Below, one piece after another: positions 6,782 through 14,806 of a stretch of 26,752 nucleotides of DNA; position 1 is the stretch's first letter; each line of letters begins with the position of its first letter. Origin of the DNA: Planctomycetota bacterium. GTDB taxonomy: Bacteria; Planctomycetota; Phycisphaerae; Tepidisphaerales; Tepidisphaeraceae. A model generated the notes under the pieces. That model was not told the origin of the DNA, made no database searches, and saw only the letters and a program-made list of their open reading frames with translations. The stretch spans positions 1 through 26,752 of the forward strand of contig JAKORQ010000043.1 of assembly GCA_029777755.1 (NCBI GenBank), written 5' to 3'. The translations under genes were made by a program, and so were the position numbers.

Positions 6782-8131
6782 CTACGAGTTCAGTCGTTCA
6801 AACAGGTAGGTATGTATCTTATCACAAGATACGCGCTGCTGCTGCATACTGTCGCGATCACGGATGGTGACAGTGTTATCGGTGGCCGTCTGGCCGTCGA
6901 CAGTGATGCAGAAGGGTGTGCCGGCTTCGTCCTGCCGGCGATAGCGCCGCCCTACCGCCCCCTTCTCGTCGTAGAACACGGGCCAGTTGCGCTGCAGATC
7001 CTTGTAGATCGCCATCGCCCGCTCAGGCATTCCATCCTTCCTGACCAGCGGGAAGACGGCCGCCTTCACCGGGGCAAGGCGCGGATGGAAATGCAGTACG
7101 GTGCGCACATCCTCTTTCTTGCTGTCCTCATCGACGATCTTCTGTTCCTCGAACGCTTCGCACAGGAATGCCAGCAGCGAGCGCGTCGCACCGGCCGACG
7201 GCTCGATCACGTGAGGAATGAACCTCTCCTTTTTCTCGTCATCGAAGTAGGACAGATCCTTGCCGGAGAACTGCTGATGCTGGCGCAGGTCGTAATCACC
7301 GCGATGCGCGATACCCTCAAGCTCTCCCCAGCCCCAGGGGAACAGGTACTCAATGTCGCTGGTGCCCTGCGAATAGTGTGAAAGCTCATCCTGCGCATGC
7401 TCGCGCAGGCGGAGTTTGTCGCTCTTGATCCCCAGCTTGCGATACCACTCGAAACGGGCATCGCGCCACTTCTCGTACCACTCACGGCTGGTGTTCGGGT
7501 GGCAGAAGAACTCGATCTCCATCTGCTCAAACTCGCGTGAGCGGAAGATGAACTGCTTGGGGGTAATCTCGTTGCGGAAGCTCTTGCCGATCTGGGCGAT
7601 ACCAAATGGCAGCTTGATCCGCGTTGAATCGCAGACGTTCTTGAAGTTGACGAAGATGCCCTGCGCGGTTTCCGGGCGGAGGTAGACCATCTGGGCGTCT
7701 TCCTCGACCGGCCCGACGAAGGTCTTGAACATCAGGTTGAACTTGCGTGCTTCCGTGAGCTGGCATTCATCATGCTGTCCGGGCTTCTTCGAAGGCTTCT
7801 TGCCGCACTGGCTCTCCTCGATCTGGTCAGCGCAGAATCGCAGCTTGCAGGTCTTGCAGTCAACCAGGGGATCCGTGAAGTTCGACTCGTGGCCGGATGC
7901 CTGCCACACGGTGCGGTGCATCAGGATCGAGGTATCAACGCCGACGATATCCTCGCGGGCGGTAACATTATCGTGCCACCAGGCGTTCTTGATGTTTCGC
8001 AGGAGTTCCACGCCCAGCGGACCGTAATCCCAGGTGCCCTTCAGGCCACCGTAGATCTCGGAGCCCTCAAAGATAAAACCGCGACGTTTACACAGGGAGA
8101 CGATCTTCTCCATGATGGTGGGTTCGGGCAT
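6782..8131 (-). CDS. glyQS: Glycine--tRNA ligase (single-chain, class II)
   Basis: A 449-residue glycyl-tRNA synthetase of the homodimeric type shared by many bacteria, archaea and eukaryotes, which charges tRNA-Gly with glycine using ATP. The start ATG 8131 has an AGGAG ribosome site 9 bp upstream. The N terminus GFIFEGSEIYGGLKGTWDYG is typical of the family. A Cys-rich insertion (DCKTCKLRFC near 91-100, then another Cys at 109) is visible. The class II catalytic motifs are present: motif 2 in SFRNEITPKQFIFRSREFEQ and motif 3 in EPSAGATRSLLAFLCEAF. The C-terminal anticodon-binding domain (RLAPVKAAVFPLV onward) is complete. The length is normal. It is separated from upstream rpsT by a terminator, so its promoter probably lies in 8132-8178. 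Confidence 0.97.
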   Translation of the reverse strand: MPEPTIMEKIVSLCKRRGFIFEGSEIYGGLKGTWDYGPLGVELLRNIKNAWWHDNVTAREDIVGVDTSILMHRTVWQASGHESNFTDPLVDCKTCKLRFCADQIEESQCGKKPSKKPGQHDECQLTEARKFNLMFKTFVGPVEEDAQMVYLRPETAQGIFVNFKNVCDSTRIKLPFGIAQIGKSFRNEITPKQFIFRSREFEQMEIEFFCHPNTSREWYEKWRDARFEWYRKLGIKSDKLRLREHAQDELSHYSQGTSDIEYLFPWGWGELEGIAHRGDYDLRQHQQFSGKDLSYFDDEKKERFIPHVIEPSAGATRSLLAFLCEAFEEQKIVDEDSKKEDVRTVLHFHPRLAPVKAAVFPLVRKDGMPERAMAIYKDLQRNWPVFYDEKGAVGRRYRRQDEAGTPFCITVDGQTATDNTVTIRDRDSMQQQRVSCDKIHTYLFERLNS

Positions 8132-8178
8132 GACGCTAAACTCCTGCAGACTTTTCTGGTATGTAACAGCGCGCGACT

Positions 8179-8214
8179 AAAACCGCCCTGCCTCGACCGG
8201 CCGCGGGCGGTTTT
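8179..8214 (-). terminator. Rho-independent terminator after rpsT
   Basis: Perfect 10-bp inverted repeat AAAACCGCCC (8179-8188) and GGGCGGTTTT (8205-8214) around a 16-nt GC-rich loop. On the minus strand the stem ends in a T run, which suits termination of rpsT 47 bp downstream of its stop and before glyQS. Confidence 0.8.
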
Positions 8215-8261
8215 GTTTGTGCCAGCTCTCCGAGGTTCATGGCCTCTTCGCGAGGCCGGAA

Positions 8262-8543
8262 TCAAGCCTTGGCTTTGGCCGCCTTGGCGGCATTGAGCTT
8301 CTTCGTCAGGCGGCTGCGGCGACGGGCAGCGGTGTTCTTGTGAATGGTGTTCTTGGCTGCCGTCTTGTCGAGCTTCGAGGCAACCTTGCGCAGCTCGGTC
8401 TCGGCGGCGGCGAAATCACCGGCCGTGAGAGCGCTGTTGAAGCCCTTCACAGCGGTCTTCACCTGCTGCTTGCGAGCGCGATTGCGCGCCGTGCGCTTGG
8501 CGGTCTGACGGATACGCTTCTTGGCAGAGAGAGAATGTGCCAC
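8262..8543 (-). CDS. rpsT: 30S ribosomal protein S20
   Basis: A 93-residue, very basic protein that binds 16S rRNA in the small subunit. It is recognisable from MAHSLSAKKRIRQTAKRTAR, the NRARKQQVKTAVKGF stretch and KNTIHKNTAARRRSRLTKKL. The start codon is GTG (8541-8543), with a GAGGAG ribosome site about 10 bp upstream. A non-ATG start is also seen in rpsT of E. coli (UUG), where it serves weak, regulated initiation; whether that applies here is inference. The gene has its own sigma-70-like promoter and its own terminator, so it is a single-gene unit. A lysine/alanine-rich tail (NAAKAAKAKA) is usual for the family. Confidence 0.97.
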   Translation of the reverse strand: MAHSLSAKKRIRQTAKRTARNRARKQQVKTAVKGFNSALTAGDFAAAETELRKVASKLDKTAAKNTIHKNTAARRRSRLTKKLNAAKAAKAKA

Positions 8544-8606
8544 GTTCGTTTGTCTCCTCGGACTAACTGCTAGTTACTTTACAATCCGGTGTTTACGAGG
8601 GGCCGG

Positions 8607-8634
8607 AGTATAGCCACGGCCCGAATTTTGTCCA
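8607..8634 (-). promoter_or_regulatory. Sigma-70-type promoter of rpsT
   Basis: On the minus strand, TGGACA (8629-8634; 5 of 6 to consensus) and TATACT (8607-8612; 5 of 6) are separated by 16 bp. Transcription would begin near 8600, giving a leader of about 57 nt before the GTG start of rpsT. Confidence 0.65.
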
Positions 8635-8658
8635 GAAAAGTGCTTGATGCAACGGATA

Positions 8659-10095
8659 TCACTGCGCCTCCGCACTGCTCGCCTGTTGGGCGCCGCGAAG
8701 CTTCTTGATCCGCACCTGCACGTCCCGATAGTTGAAGTCCCACTGCACCAGCTGGCTGTACGCCTTCAGGGCAGCATTGATATCCCCCTTCTTCTCCAGC
8801 GCGATGCCGTACCAGTAGAAAAGCTCCTTCGACTTGGCATCCCCGCGGACCTCGTACTCCTCCAGCGTCTGCTTGAGGGTATCGACGGCCTCATCCACAA
8901 ATCCTGTCGCCAGGAACGCCCTGCCAAGGTATGTCGAGGACTCTACCCGGAGCTTCGGGTCAGACCGCGACTGCTGCAGAACCGCGATCGCCTCGTCTGG
9001 CCGATCCAGTTCAAACAGCCTCACCCCCATCTCATGCTTGTAGGACATGTCGGTGGGGTAATTTTCCGCGAATAGCTGGTACTCGTTCAGCTCCGTCTCG
9101 AGCTTCTGCCGGCGAAACTCCAGGTACTGCTTCTTCAGGTTCTCGTCGTTGGGATTCTCACGCAGGCGCGCCCGCTCGGCGCGATCCTGACGGCGCAACT
9201 GGGCGAGCGTGATCTTCCCGATAGTAAGGCGGAAGCGGAACTGCTTCGTGCGGTCGTACCACTCCTGAAGCAGCTCGATGGCCCGATTCTCGTTCTCGAT
9301 CTTCTCCGACTTAAGCAGGGCATCCACCAGCTTGGAGAGCTTACCCGGCTCGTTGGGATCGGCCTGGTACTCGGCCTCCGCGTCGCGGATCTGGCGGGTG
9401 ATGACATCCTCGTCGCGGATATCCATGTCCTGCTCGAGCAGCTTCTTCTGGGTATCCATGTCGCGGATACTGTCGCGGAAGGAGCCACCCTCGGCGTAGT
9501 TGCCGGTCTGCATCGTCAGGTTGGCGCCCAAGTCACGGATGATGCGCTGCAGTTCCATGTCATCCGGCCGAAGATTCGCCGCCAGCGTACAGGCATCCAC
9601 CGCCTGGCGCCAGAGTTTCAGGTCGACGTAAATGTCGCGCGCTGACAGGTACTTGTTGACGTCGGGCTTCTTTGAGTCGGAATTGGCCTTAAGGAGAACC
9701 GCACCAATCCACACCACGGTGTCATAGAACCCCGCGCGGTGGGCGGCCTTCATCATGTCCATCATGTGGTCGGTGTTGCCCGGGTCATAGCTCAGGAGAC
9801 GCTCGGCCCGGAGCATGGCGTCAAGATCGTTCTTAGCCCGCGGGATCCGCAGCTTGGCCAGCATGCTCAGATCCTTGCCGCCGCTGGCCTTTCGCTTGAT
9901 GGAGACTTCGCGCAGTGCCTGATGGGCCTCCTTGGAATCGGGGTCGATGGCCAGCCCTTGTAGATACAGCTCAATTGCGTAATCGTAGTTACCGGTGCCG
10001 GCAACAGTTGCTGCCCGATCGAAAAAGACCTTGGCCTTCTTTCGATCTTCATCCGGAATTGCCTGATATCCTTGGGGAAGTTCTGCCACGTCCAA
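8659..10095 (-). CDS. Tetratricopeptide-repeat protein
   Basis: A 478-residue helical-repeat protein of unknown specific role. The first 100 residues contain a TPR unit (KVFFDRAATVAGTGNYDYAI, then ELYLQGLAIDPDSKEA). More units occur around 150-195 (YLSARDIYVDLKLWRQAVD) and near the C terminus (ESSTYLGRAFLATGFVDEAV, then KELFYWYGIALEKKGDINAA). The middle (about 200-330) is strongly charged and probably coiled-coil, with many Glu, Arg and Lys. There is no signal peptide, so it is likely cytoplasmic. The start is a TTG at 10095; a GTG at 10089 is an alternative, and neither has a strong ribosome site. TPR proteins scaffold protein complexes; the partner here is unknown. It is the first gene of the minus-strand run but is separated from rpsT by the rpsT promoter. 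Confidence 0.85.
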   Translation of the reverse strand: MDVAELPQGYQAIPDEDRKKAKVFFDRAATVAGTGNYDYAIELYLQGLAIDPDSKEAHQALREVSIKRKASGGKDLSMLAKLRIPRAKNDLDAMLRAERLLSYDPGNTDHMMDMMKAAHRAGFYDTVVWIGAVLLKANSDSKKPDVNKYLSARDIYVDLKLWRQAVDACTLAANLRPDDMELQRIIRDLGANLTMQTGNYAEGGSFRDSIRDMDTQKKLLEQDMDIRDEDVITRQIRDAEAEYQADPNEPGKLSKLVDALLKSEKIENENRAIELLQEWYDRTKQFRFRLTIGKITLAQLRRQDRAERARLRENPNDENLKKQYLEFRRQKLETELNEYQLFAENYPTDMSYKHEMGVRLFELDRPDEAIAVLQQSRSDPKLRVESSTYLGRAFLATGFVDEAVDTLKQTLEEYEVRGDAKSKELFYWYGIALEKKGDINAALKAYSQLVQWDFNYRDVQVRIKKLRGAQQASSAEAQ

Positions 10096-10214
10096 ACCCG
10101 CCTGACGATTGCTCGTAGATCACTTTAAGTGACTCTTGCGCAAGCGCAAAAATCATGGCACTTTGCGATAAGCAGAGTGTCGGACAACCAGAGCGCGTAT
10201 TGAAGCTCAATCGG

Positions 10215-10243
10215 TTGAATCTGTCAACCAAATGATCTACTGT
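10215..10243 (+). promoter_or_regulatory. Possible promoter of def with near-leaderless start
   Basis: TTGAAT (10215-10220) and TACTGT (10238-10243) are separated by 17 bp, only 14 bp before the def ATG. No ribosome site is present in that interval, so transcription from here would give a leader of about 8 nt. The -10 box matches only 3 of 6 consensus bases, so the call is weak. Confidence 0.35.
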
Positions 10244-10257
10244 TTACACAAAGACTT

Positions 10258-10830
10258 ATGTACGAAAACCTGGAAATAGTGCGGTGGCCGGACCCTCGGC
10301 TCAAACGGCCCTCAACCGAGGTGGAGAAGTTTGACTCCCGCCTGCGCCTGCTTGCTACCCGGATGCTGGAACTGATGCGGGAAGCCAAGGGCGTCGGGCT
10401 GGCCGCACCCCAGGTGGGTATCAATATCCGCATGTTCGTGATGAACCCCACCGGCCAGGAGCAGGATGACCGGGTCTACGTGAACCCGGTGCTCACCGAG
10501 GGAGATGGTGAGGAAGAGGCCGATGAAGGCTGCCTCAGCCTGCCGGGGATTTACATCCCCGTCCCCCGCTTCAGGACGCTTCGCATGCAGGCAAAGGATC
10601 TCGATGGCAACCCCATCGACCAGGTTGAATCTGGCTACCTTGCCCGAATCTGGCAGCATGAGACGGATCACCTCAACGGCGTACTGCTCACGGATCGCAT
10701 GGGCGCACTTGCCAAGCTGGCCAACCGCAAGAAGCTCAAGGAACTGGAAGAGGAGTACGCCCGCGCTCACCCCGAGCTGGCGGCCGCCGCCTCGAAAAAG
10801 AAGAGCTCGCCTCGCCTCCTGCGCAAGTGA
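10258..10830 (+). CDS. def: Peptide deformylase
   Basis: A 190-residue metalloenzyme that removes the formyl group from the N-terminal methionine of new proteins. All three family motifs are present: GVGLAAPQ (45-52), EGCLSLPG (90-97, Cys92 a metal ligand) and QHETDH (133-138, His134 and His138 as ligands with Glu135 catalytic). The C terminus extends about 30 residues past the core as a lysine- and alanine-rich tail (AAAASKKKSSPRLLRK), a common variable region. No Shine-Dalgarno sequence precedes ATG 10258. Unlike in many bacteria, fmt is not next to it. The mannosidase gene starts 75 bp downstream with its own strong ribosome site. Confidence 0.97.
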   Translation: MYENLEIVRWPDPRLKRPSTEVEKFDSRLRLLATRMLELMREAKGVGLAAPQVGINIRMFVMNPTGQEQDDRVYVNPVLTEGDGEEEADEGCLSLPGIYIPVPRFRTLRMQAKDLDGNPIDQVESGYLARIWQHETDHLNGVLLTDRMGALAKLANRKKLKELEEEYARAHPELAAAASKKKSSPRLLRK

Positions 10831-10905
10831 CTATCACCCGATCACTTGCATCCAGGTACAACCATCAGGACAATCCCGCTTCACAGAACAGAGGAGTGAC
10901 GCCTG

Positions 10906-13890
10906 ATGGAGTATTACCCCGATTACACACGCACCCGTCTCGAGCAGCTTGAGCGGAAGATAGGCAATCTCATCTATGGGCGGCGTTGTCAGCCGCTTGA
11001 GCTACTGGTTTCGCCGGAAGCCGGCCGGATCAGTTGTGAAGAGGCGAAGAAGCTACCCTACCGCCCTGCCTCACTTGGCGAACAGTTCGGGCCCGATTTC
11101 GCGACCTTCTGGTTCAAGGTGAAGTTCCAGGTACCGCAGGAGTTTGCCGGCGAGCGTGTCGACCTGCTGTGGGGATCGAACTCTGAAGCCACGCTCTGGA
11201 TCGACGGCCGCTCCATCCAGGGGCTGAACCAGGAACCTAACGGGGCCCGCCTTGATGCTGTCCTGCTCAAGCACGCCCGGGGCGGCGAACTGCTGGATCT
11301 GCAGATTGAGATGGCGTGCAATCGCTACTTTGGCGCTGTCAAATCCCCCGTGAATCACATCTCGCCCTACCTGCTGGATCAGTGCGAGATCGCGGTCTTT
11401 GACCAGCAGGCGTTTGAGATCTATCACGACCTGTGCGTACTGCGTGAACTGGAGAAGGAGCAACTCAAGGATCTCGACAAGACATGGGGCGGAAAGCTTC
11501 TGTACGAGCTCAATCGCTTTGCCAACACCTTTAATCCCGATGACCGCAGCACGTGGCAGGAGGCGCACCAGATCCTCAAGGCGCTGTACAACAATCGCAA
11601 CGGTACCTGTACCCACGAGCTTTCCGCCATCGGGCACGCCCACATCGACACTGCCTGGCTCTGGCCACTCGCGGAAACCTATCGCAAGTGCGTGCGCACT
11701 TTCTCAACCGCGACCAACTACATGGAAGAGTATCCCGAGTATCGCTTCGCCTGCTCCCAGGCGCAGCAGTACAAGTGGATCAAGCAGCGCAATCCAGACC
11801 TGTATGAGCGCATCAAGGCCTGTGTGAAGAAAGGCCAGTTCATCCCTGTCGGCGGCACGTGGGTTGAGCCGGACTGCAACATTCCCTCGGGAGAAGCACT
11901 CATTCGTCAGTTCCTCTTCGGCCAGAGATTCTTCCAGGAGGAATTCGGTATCCGCTGCCAAGAGTTCTGGAATCCCGACGTCTTCGGATACAACGGCCAG
12001 CTCCCGCAGATCATGCGCGAGTGCGGCATCAGGCGATTCCTCACGCAAAAGCTCTCGTGGAACCGCTTCAACAAGCCGCACCATCACACCTTCATCTGGG
12101 AAGGCATCGACGGCTCATCAGTCATCACACACTTCCCGCCGACGGATACATACAACGGCTGCGTGAGCATCGAGGAGCTGCGCAACTCCGGCCGGCTGTA
12201 TCGCGACAACTACCGCTCGCGTCACGGCTATCTTCTCTTCGGCCACGGCGATGGCGGAGGAGGACCAACCAAGTCCATGCTGGAGCGCCTGCGCCGAGTT
12301 CGCGATCTGCAGGGAGTACCGCGTACCGCGCAGCGCACGCCCACCGAGTTTTTCGACCTGCTGGAGAAGGACTGCTCCGACTGGGTAAGAAAGGTCGGCG
12401 AGCTATATTTCGAATATCACCGCGGTACCTACACCACACAGGCGGCGACGAAGCGCGGCAATCGCAGATCCGAGCAGCTCATGCACGAGCTGGAGTTCCT
12501 CTACGCGATGGGATCGACTGACGCGTACCCGAGGGAGAAGATCAATTCGCTATGGGAGACGGTGCTGATCAACCAGTTCCACGATATTCTCCCCGGCTCA
12601 TCGATCGACTTGGTCTATCAGGATGCGGAAAAGGACTATGCCCGCATCGCGGCCGAGGGTGGCAAACTGCGCGATGCGGCACTCTCAACGCTGGCCGGTG
12701 ATGGCCAGGAGCTGCGCGTGATCAATACCACGCCGTTTGCCCGTCGCGAGGTAGTTCAGGATGCGTCCGGGTCACTGCGTTACGTCGAGGCCCCGTCATA
12801 CGGCATTGGCACGGAAGCGAAGTGTCCCGACATGGTCACGCTGACCGAGTCGTCCGACGGTTTCATCCTTGAGAACGCGCACCTGCGGGCGGTGCTCGAC
12901 AAGGGCGGCAATCTCCTTTCTCTGCTGCACAAGGAGAGCGGCCGCGAGAGCATCGCCGGGCCATCGAACCAGTTGCTCATCTACGACGACAAGCCCACGA
13001 ACTTTGATGCCTGGGACGTGGATCCGTTCCACATGGAAACGGAGACTCTTTGCCCCGCGGCGCACAGCAGCGAGGTTGTCTCGCGCGATCCACTTAAGGT
13101 CGCAGTTCGTTTCGAGCGCAAGATCGGCAATGCCAGTTCCATGACGCAAGTAGTCAGCCTGGCGGCCGATTCATGCAGACTGGAATTTTCCTGCAGTGTT
13201 GACTGGCGCGAGAGCGAGAAGATGCTCAAGGTCGCGCACACCGTGAATGTGCGGGCGATGGAGGCTTCGTATGAGATGCAGTTCGGCATCGCCAAGCGAC
13301 CGACGCATTTCAACACGCCTTACGACCTGGCTCGCTACGAAGTGCCGGGGCATCGCTTCGCCGACCTGTCCGAGCCTGGGTTTGGCGTGGCGCTTCTGTC
13401 GGAGTCCAAGTACGGGTACTCGGCGCATGGCAATGTGCTACGCATGTCGCTTCTGCGCGCCCCCAAGTATCCGGATGCGACGGCCGACATCGGGCATCAT
13501 CAGTTCTCCTTCGCCCTGCTGCCGCACTGCGGCATGCTGGAGGAGTCAAACCTCGTGGTGGCTGAGGCAATTGCGTTCAACTATCCACTGCTGCTCACCA
13601 ATGGCTCTGCGACGCCTGGCAGTTTTGCCCAGGTCGTGTCCGGCCGGCTGGTGCTCGACACCATCAAGCGCGCGGAGGACTCCGACGATCTCGTCCTGCG
13701 GTTGTATGAGCCACTTGGACATCGTGGCGTGGCACAGGTGCGCCTGGCCGGCAGGATCACGCAGGCAACCTACACCAATGCCCTGGAGGAGCCGACCGAG
13801 CCGGCAACGGTCAAGGATGGAATCCTTGAAATCCCCTACCGACCGTTCCAGATAATCACGGTGAAGGTCAGCAAGGAAGCCGGGCAGTGA
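10906..13890 (+). CDS. Alpha-mannosidase, GH38 (Ams1/MAN2C1 type)
   Basis: A 994-residue glycoside hydrolase that removes alpha-linked mannose from glycans with retention of configuration, using a zinc site. A GAGGAG ribosome site lies about 9 bp before ATG 10906. An N-terminal domain (about 1-230) precedes the catalytic barrel, which opens with AIGHAHIDTAWLWPLAE (His246 and Asp248 as zinc ligands). PVGGTWVEPDCN holds Asp323, the expected nucleophile, and WNPDVFGYNGQLPQ follows. NQFHDILPGSS carries the last expected metal-binding histidine. The beta-sandwich C-terminal half is complete (DIGHHQFSFALLPH). Length and motifs fit the cytosolic Ams1/MAN2C1 branch, and no signal peptide is seen. It is followed after one base by a DMT-type transporter, which suggests an operon for using or exporting mannosides. 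Confidence 0.95.
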   Translation: MEYYPDYTRTRLEQLERKIGNLIYGRRCQPLELLVSPEAGRISCEEAKKLPYRPASLGEQFGPDFATFWFKVKFQVPQEFAGERVDLLWGSNSEATLWIDGRSIQGLNQEPNGARLDAVLLKHARGGELLDLQIEMACNRYFGAVKSPVNHISPYLLDQCEIAVFDQQAFEIYHDLCVLRELEKEQLKDLDKTWGGKLLYELNRFANTFNPDDRSTWQEAHQILKALYNNRNGTCTHELSAIGHAHIDTAWLWPLAETYRKCVRTFSTATNYMEEYPEYRFACSQAQQYKWIKQRNPDLYERIKACVKKGQFIPVGGTWVEPDCNIPSGEALIRQFLFGQRFFQEEFGIRCQEFWNPDVFGYNGQLPQIMRECGIRRFLTQKLSWNRFNKPHHHTFIWEGIDGSSVITHFPPTDTYNGCVSIEELRNSGRLYRDNYRSRHGYLLFGHGDGGGGPTKSMLERLRRVRDLQGVPRTAQRTPTEFFDLLEKDCSDWVRKVGELYFEYHRGTYTTQAATKRGNRRSEQLMHELEFLYAMGSTDAYPREKINSLWETVLINQFHDILPGSSIDLVYQDAEKDYARIAAEGGKLRDAALSTLAGDGQELRVINTTPFARREVVQDASGSLRYVEAPSYGIGTEAKCPDMVTLTESSDGFILENAHLRAVLDKGGNLLSLLHKESGRESIAGPSNQLLIYDDKPTNFDAWDVDPFHMETETLCPAAHSSEVVSRDPLKVAVRFERKIGNASSMTQVVSLAADSCRLEFSCSVDWRESEKMLKVAHTVNVRAMEASYEMQFGIAKRPTHFNTPYDLARYEVPGHRFADLSEPGFGVALLSESKYGYSAHGNVLRMSLLRAPKYPDATADIGHHQFSFALLPHCGMLEESNLVVAEAIAFNYPLLLTNGSATPGSFAQVVSGRLVLDTIKRAEDSDDLVLRLYEPLGHRGVAQVRLAGRITQATYTNALEEPTEPATVKDGILEIPYRPFQIITVKVSKEAGQ

Positions 13891-13891
13891 A

Positions 13892-14806
13892 GTGATCATC
13901 GGCGTCATCGCTGGACTGTGGGCGGCATTGTTTCAGTCGCTCTCGTACCTTGGTACACGGCATTTCCTGCATGGCCGGACTGGTGGTACGCGCATGCTCC
14001 TGGTGCTGTCGCACCTCTGGATGGGCGCGGTATGCATCCTGATCCTGCCATTTTTCTGGCCGGAGCAAGGTATACGCTGGAGCGACATATACATTCCGCT
14101 CCTCGGCGATGCAGTCTGCTACCTTATCGGTCAGTTCGGCCTGCTCTTGGCTCTGCGTCGCGCCGAGCCATCACAGGTGGCGCCAATGCTGGCGCTTAAG
14201 TTGCTGATCGTGGGGCTATTGACCGTGTTCGTGAAGGAACTGCCGATACTGGCGCCCCAGTGGGCGGCGATAGCAGCCTGCATCGGCGGCACGTTTGTCT
14301 TGAACTACACGCCGCGCGACCGCATGCCGCTGAAGGTTGTGATCACGCTCCTTTTCACCTGCTTCTTCTACGCCCTTTCGGACTGGAGCATCGGATACCT
14401 CGTGCCGGCGTTTGGCGATATCCCGCAGTGGCAGGCAATCATGTGCGCCAGCCTGCTGGCATACATCGTCTGTGGCCTGGCCGCCATCCCCTTCATCCCG
14501 TGGTACGGATCAAGGAAATGGAGCGACTGGCGCGACTCCCTGCCATACTCGACAAGCTGGCTGCTGGCCACGTTCGGGCTCTATGCCTCGTTTGCCATGG
14601 TCGGCGTGGTGTACGGCGGCATCCTGCAATCAACGCGCAGCATCATGGGCGTTTTCCTCGCCGCCCTGCTCACCCGCATCGGCAAGACTCACCTTGAGGA
14701 CATGCGCACGCGCGGCGTGTTCTTCCGACGACTCACCGCCGCCGTGCTCATGACCCTGGCGGTGATTCTGTGGGCCATTCCACTGTTCCACTCGGGGGGC
14801 ACGTGA
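13892..14806 (+). CDS. EamA/DMT-superfamily membrane transporter
   Basis: A 304-residue polytopic membrane protein with about ten hydrophobic segments in two similar halves, as in drug/metabolite transporters of the EamA type. The N terminus (VIAGLWAALFQSLSYLGTRH) and the stretch LALRRAEPSQVAPMLALK are typical of these carriers, in which a helix pair after the fourth segment is conserved. The second half ends in a helix near AAVLMTLAVILWAIPLF. The start is GTG 13892, one base after the mannosidase stop, so translation is probably coupled. The substrate is not evident; a sugar or a product of mannoside breakdown is an inference from the neighbour. The 3' end overlaps the convergent AAA-like gene by 59 bp. 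Confidence 0.8.
   Translation: MIIGVIAGLWAALFQSLSYLGTRHFLHGRTGGTRMLLVLSHLWMGAVCILILPFFWPEQGIRWSDIYIPLLGDAVCYLIGQFGLLLALRRAEPSQVAPMLALKLLIVGLLTVFVKELPILAPQWAAIAACIGGTFVLNYTPRDRMPLKVVITLLFTCFFYALSDWSIGYLVPAFGDIPQWQAIMCASLLAYIVCGLAAIPFIPWYGSRKWSDWRDSLPYSTSWLLATFGLYASFAMVGVVYGGILQSTRSIMGVFLAALLTRIGKTHLEDMRTRGVFFRRLTAAVLMTLAVILWAIPLFHSGGT

Noticed and set aside
8644..9075. Plus-strand frame opposite the TPR gene
   Set aside because: It is a shadow of the TPR coding sequence; the residue pattern follows codon-position GC bias and matches no family.
10136..10149. Inverted repeat TTGCGC-AA-GCGCAA between def and the TPR gene
   Set aside because: Short, with a 2-nt centre, and no second copy was noticed; it could be an operator but there is nothing further to support it.
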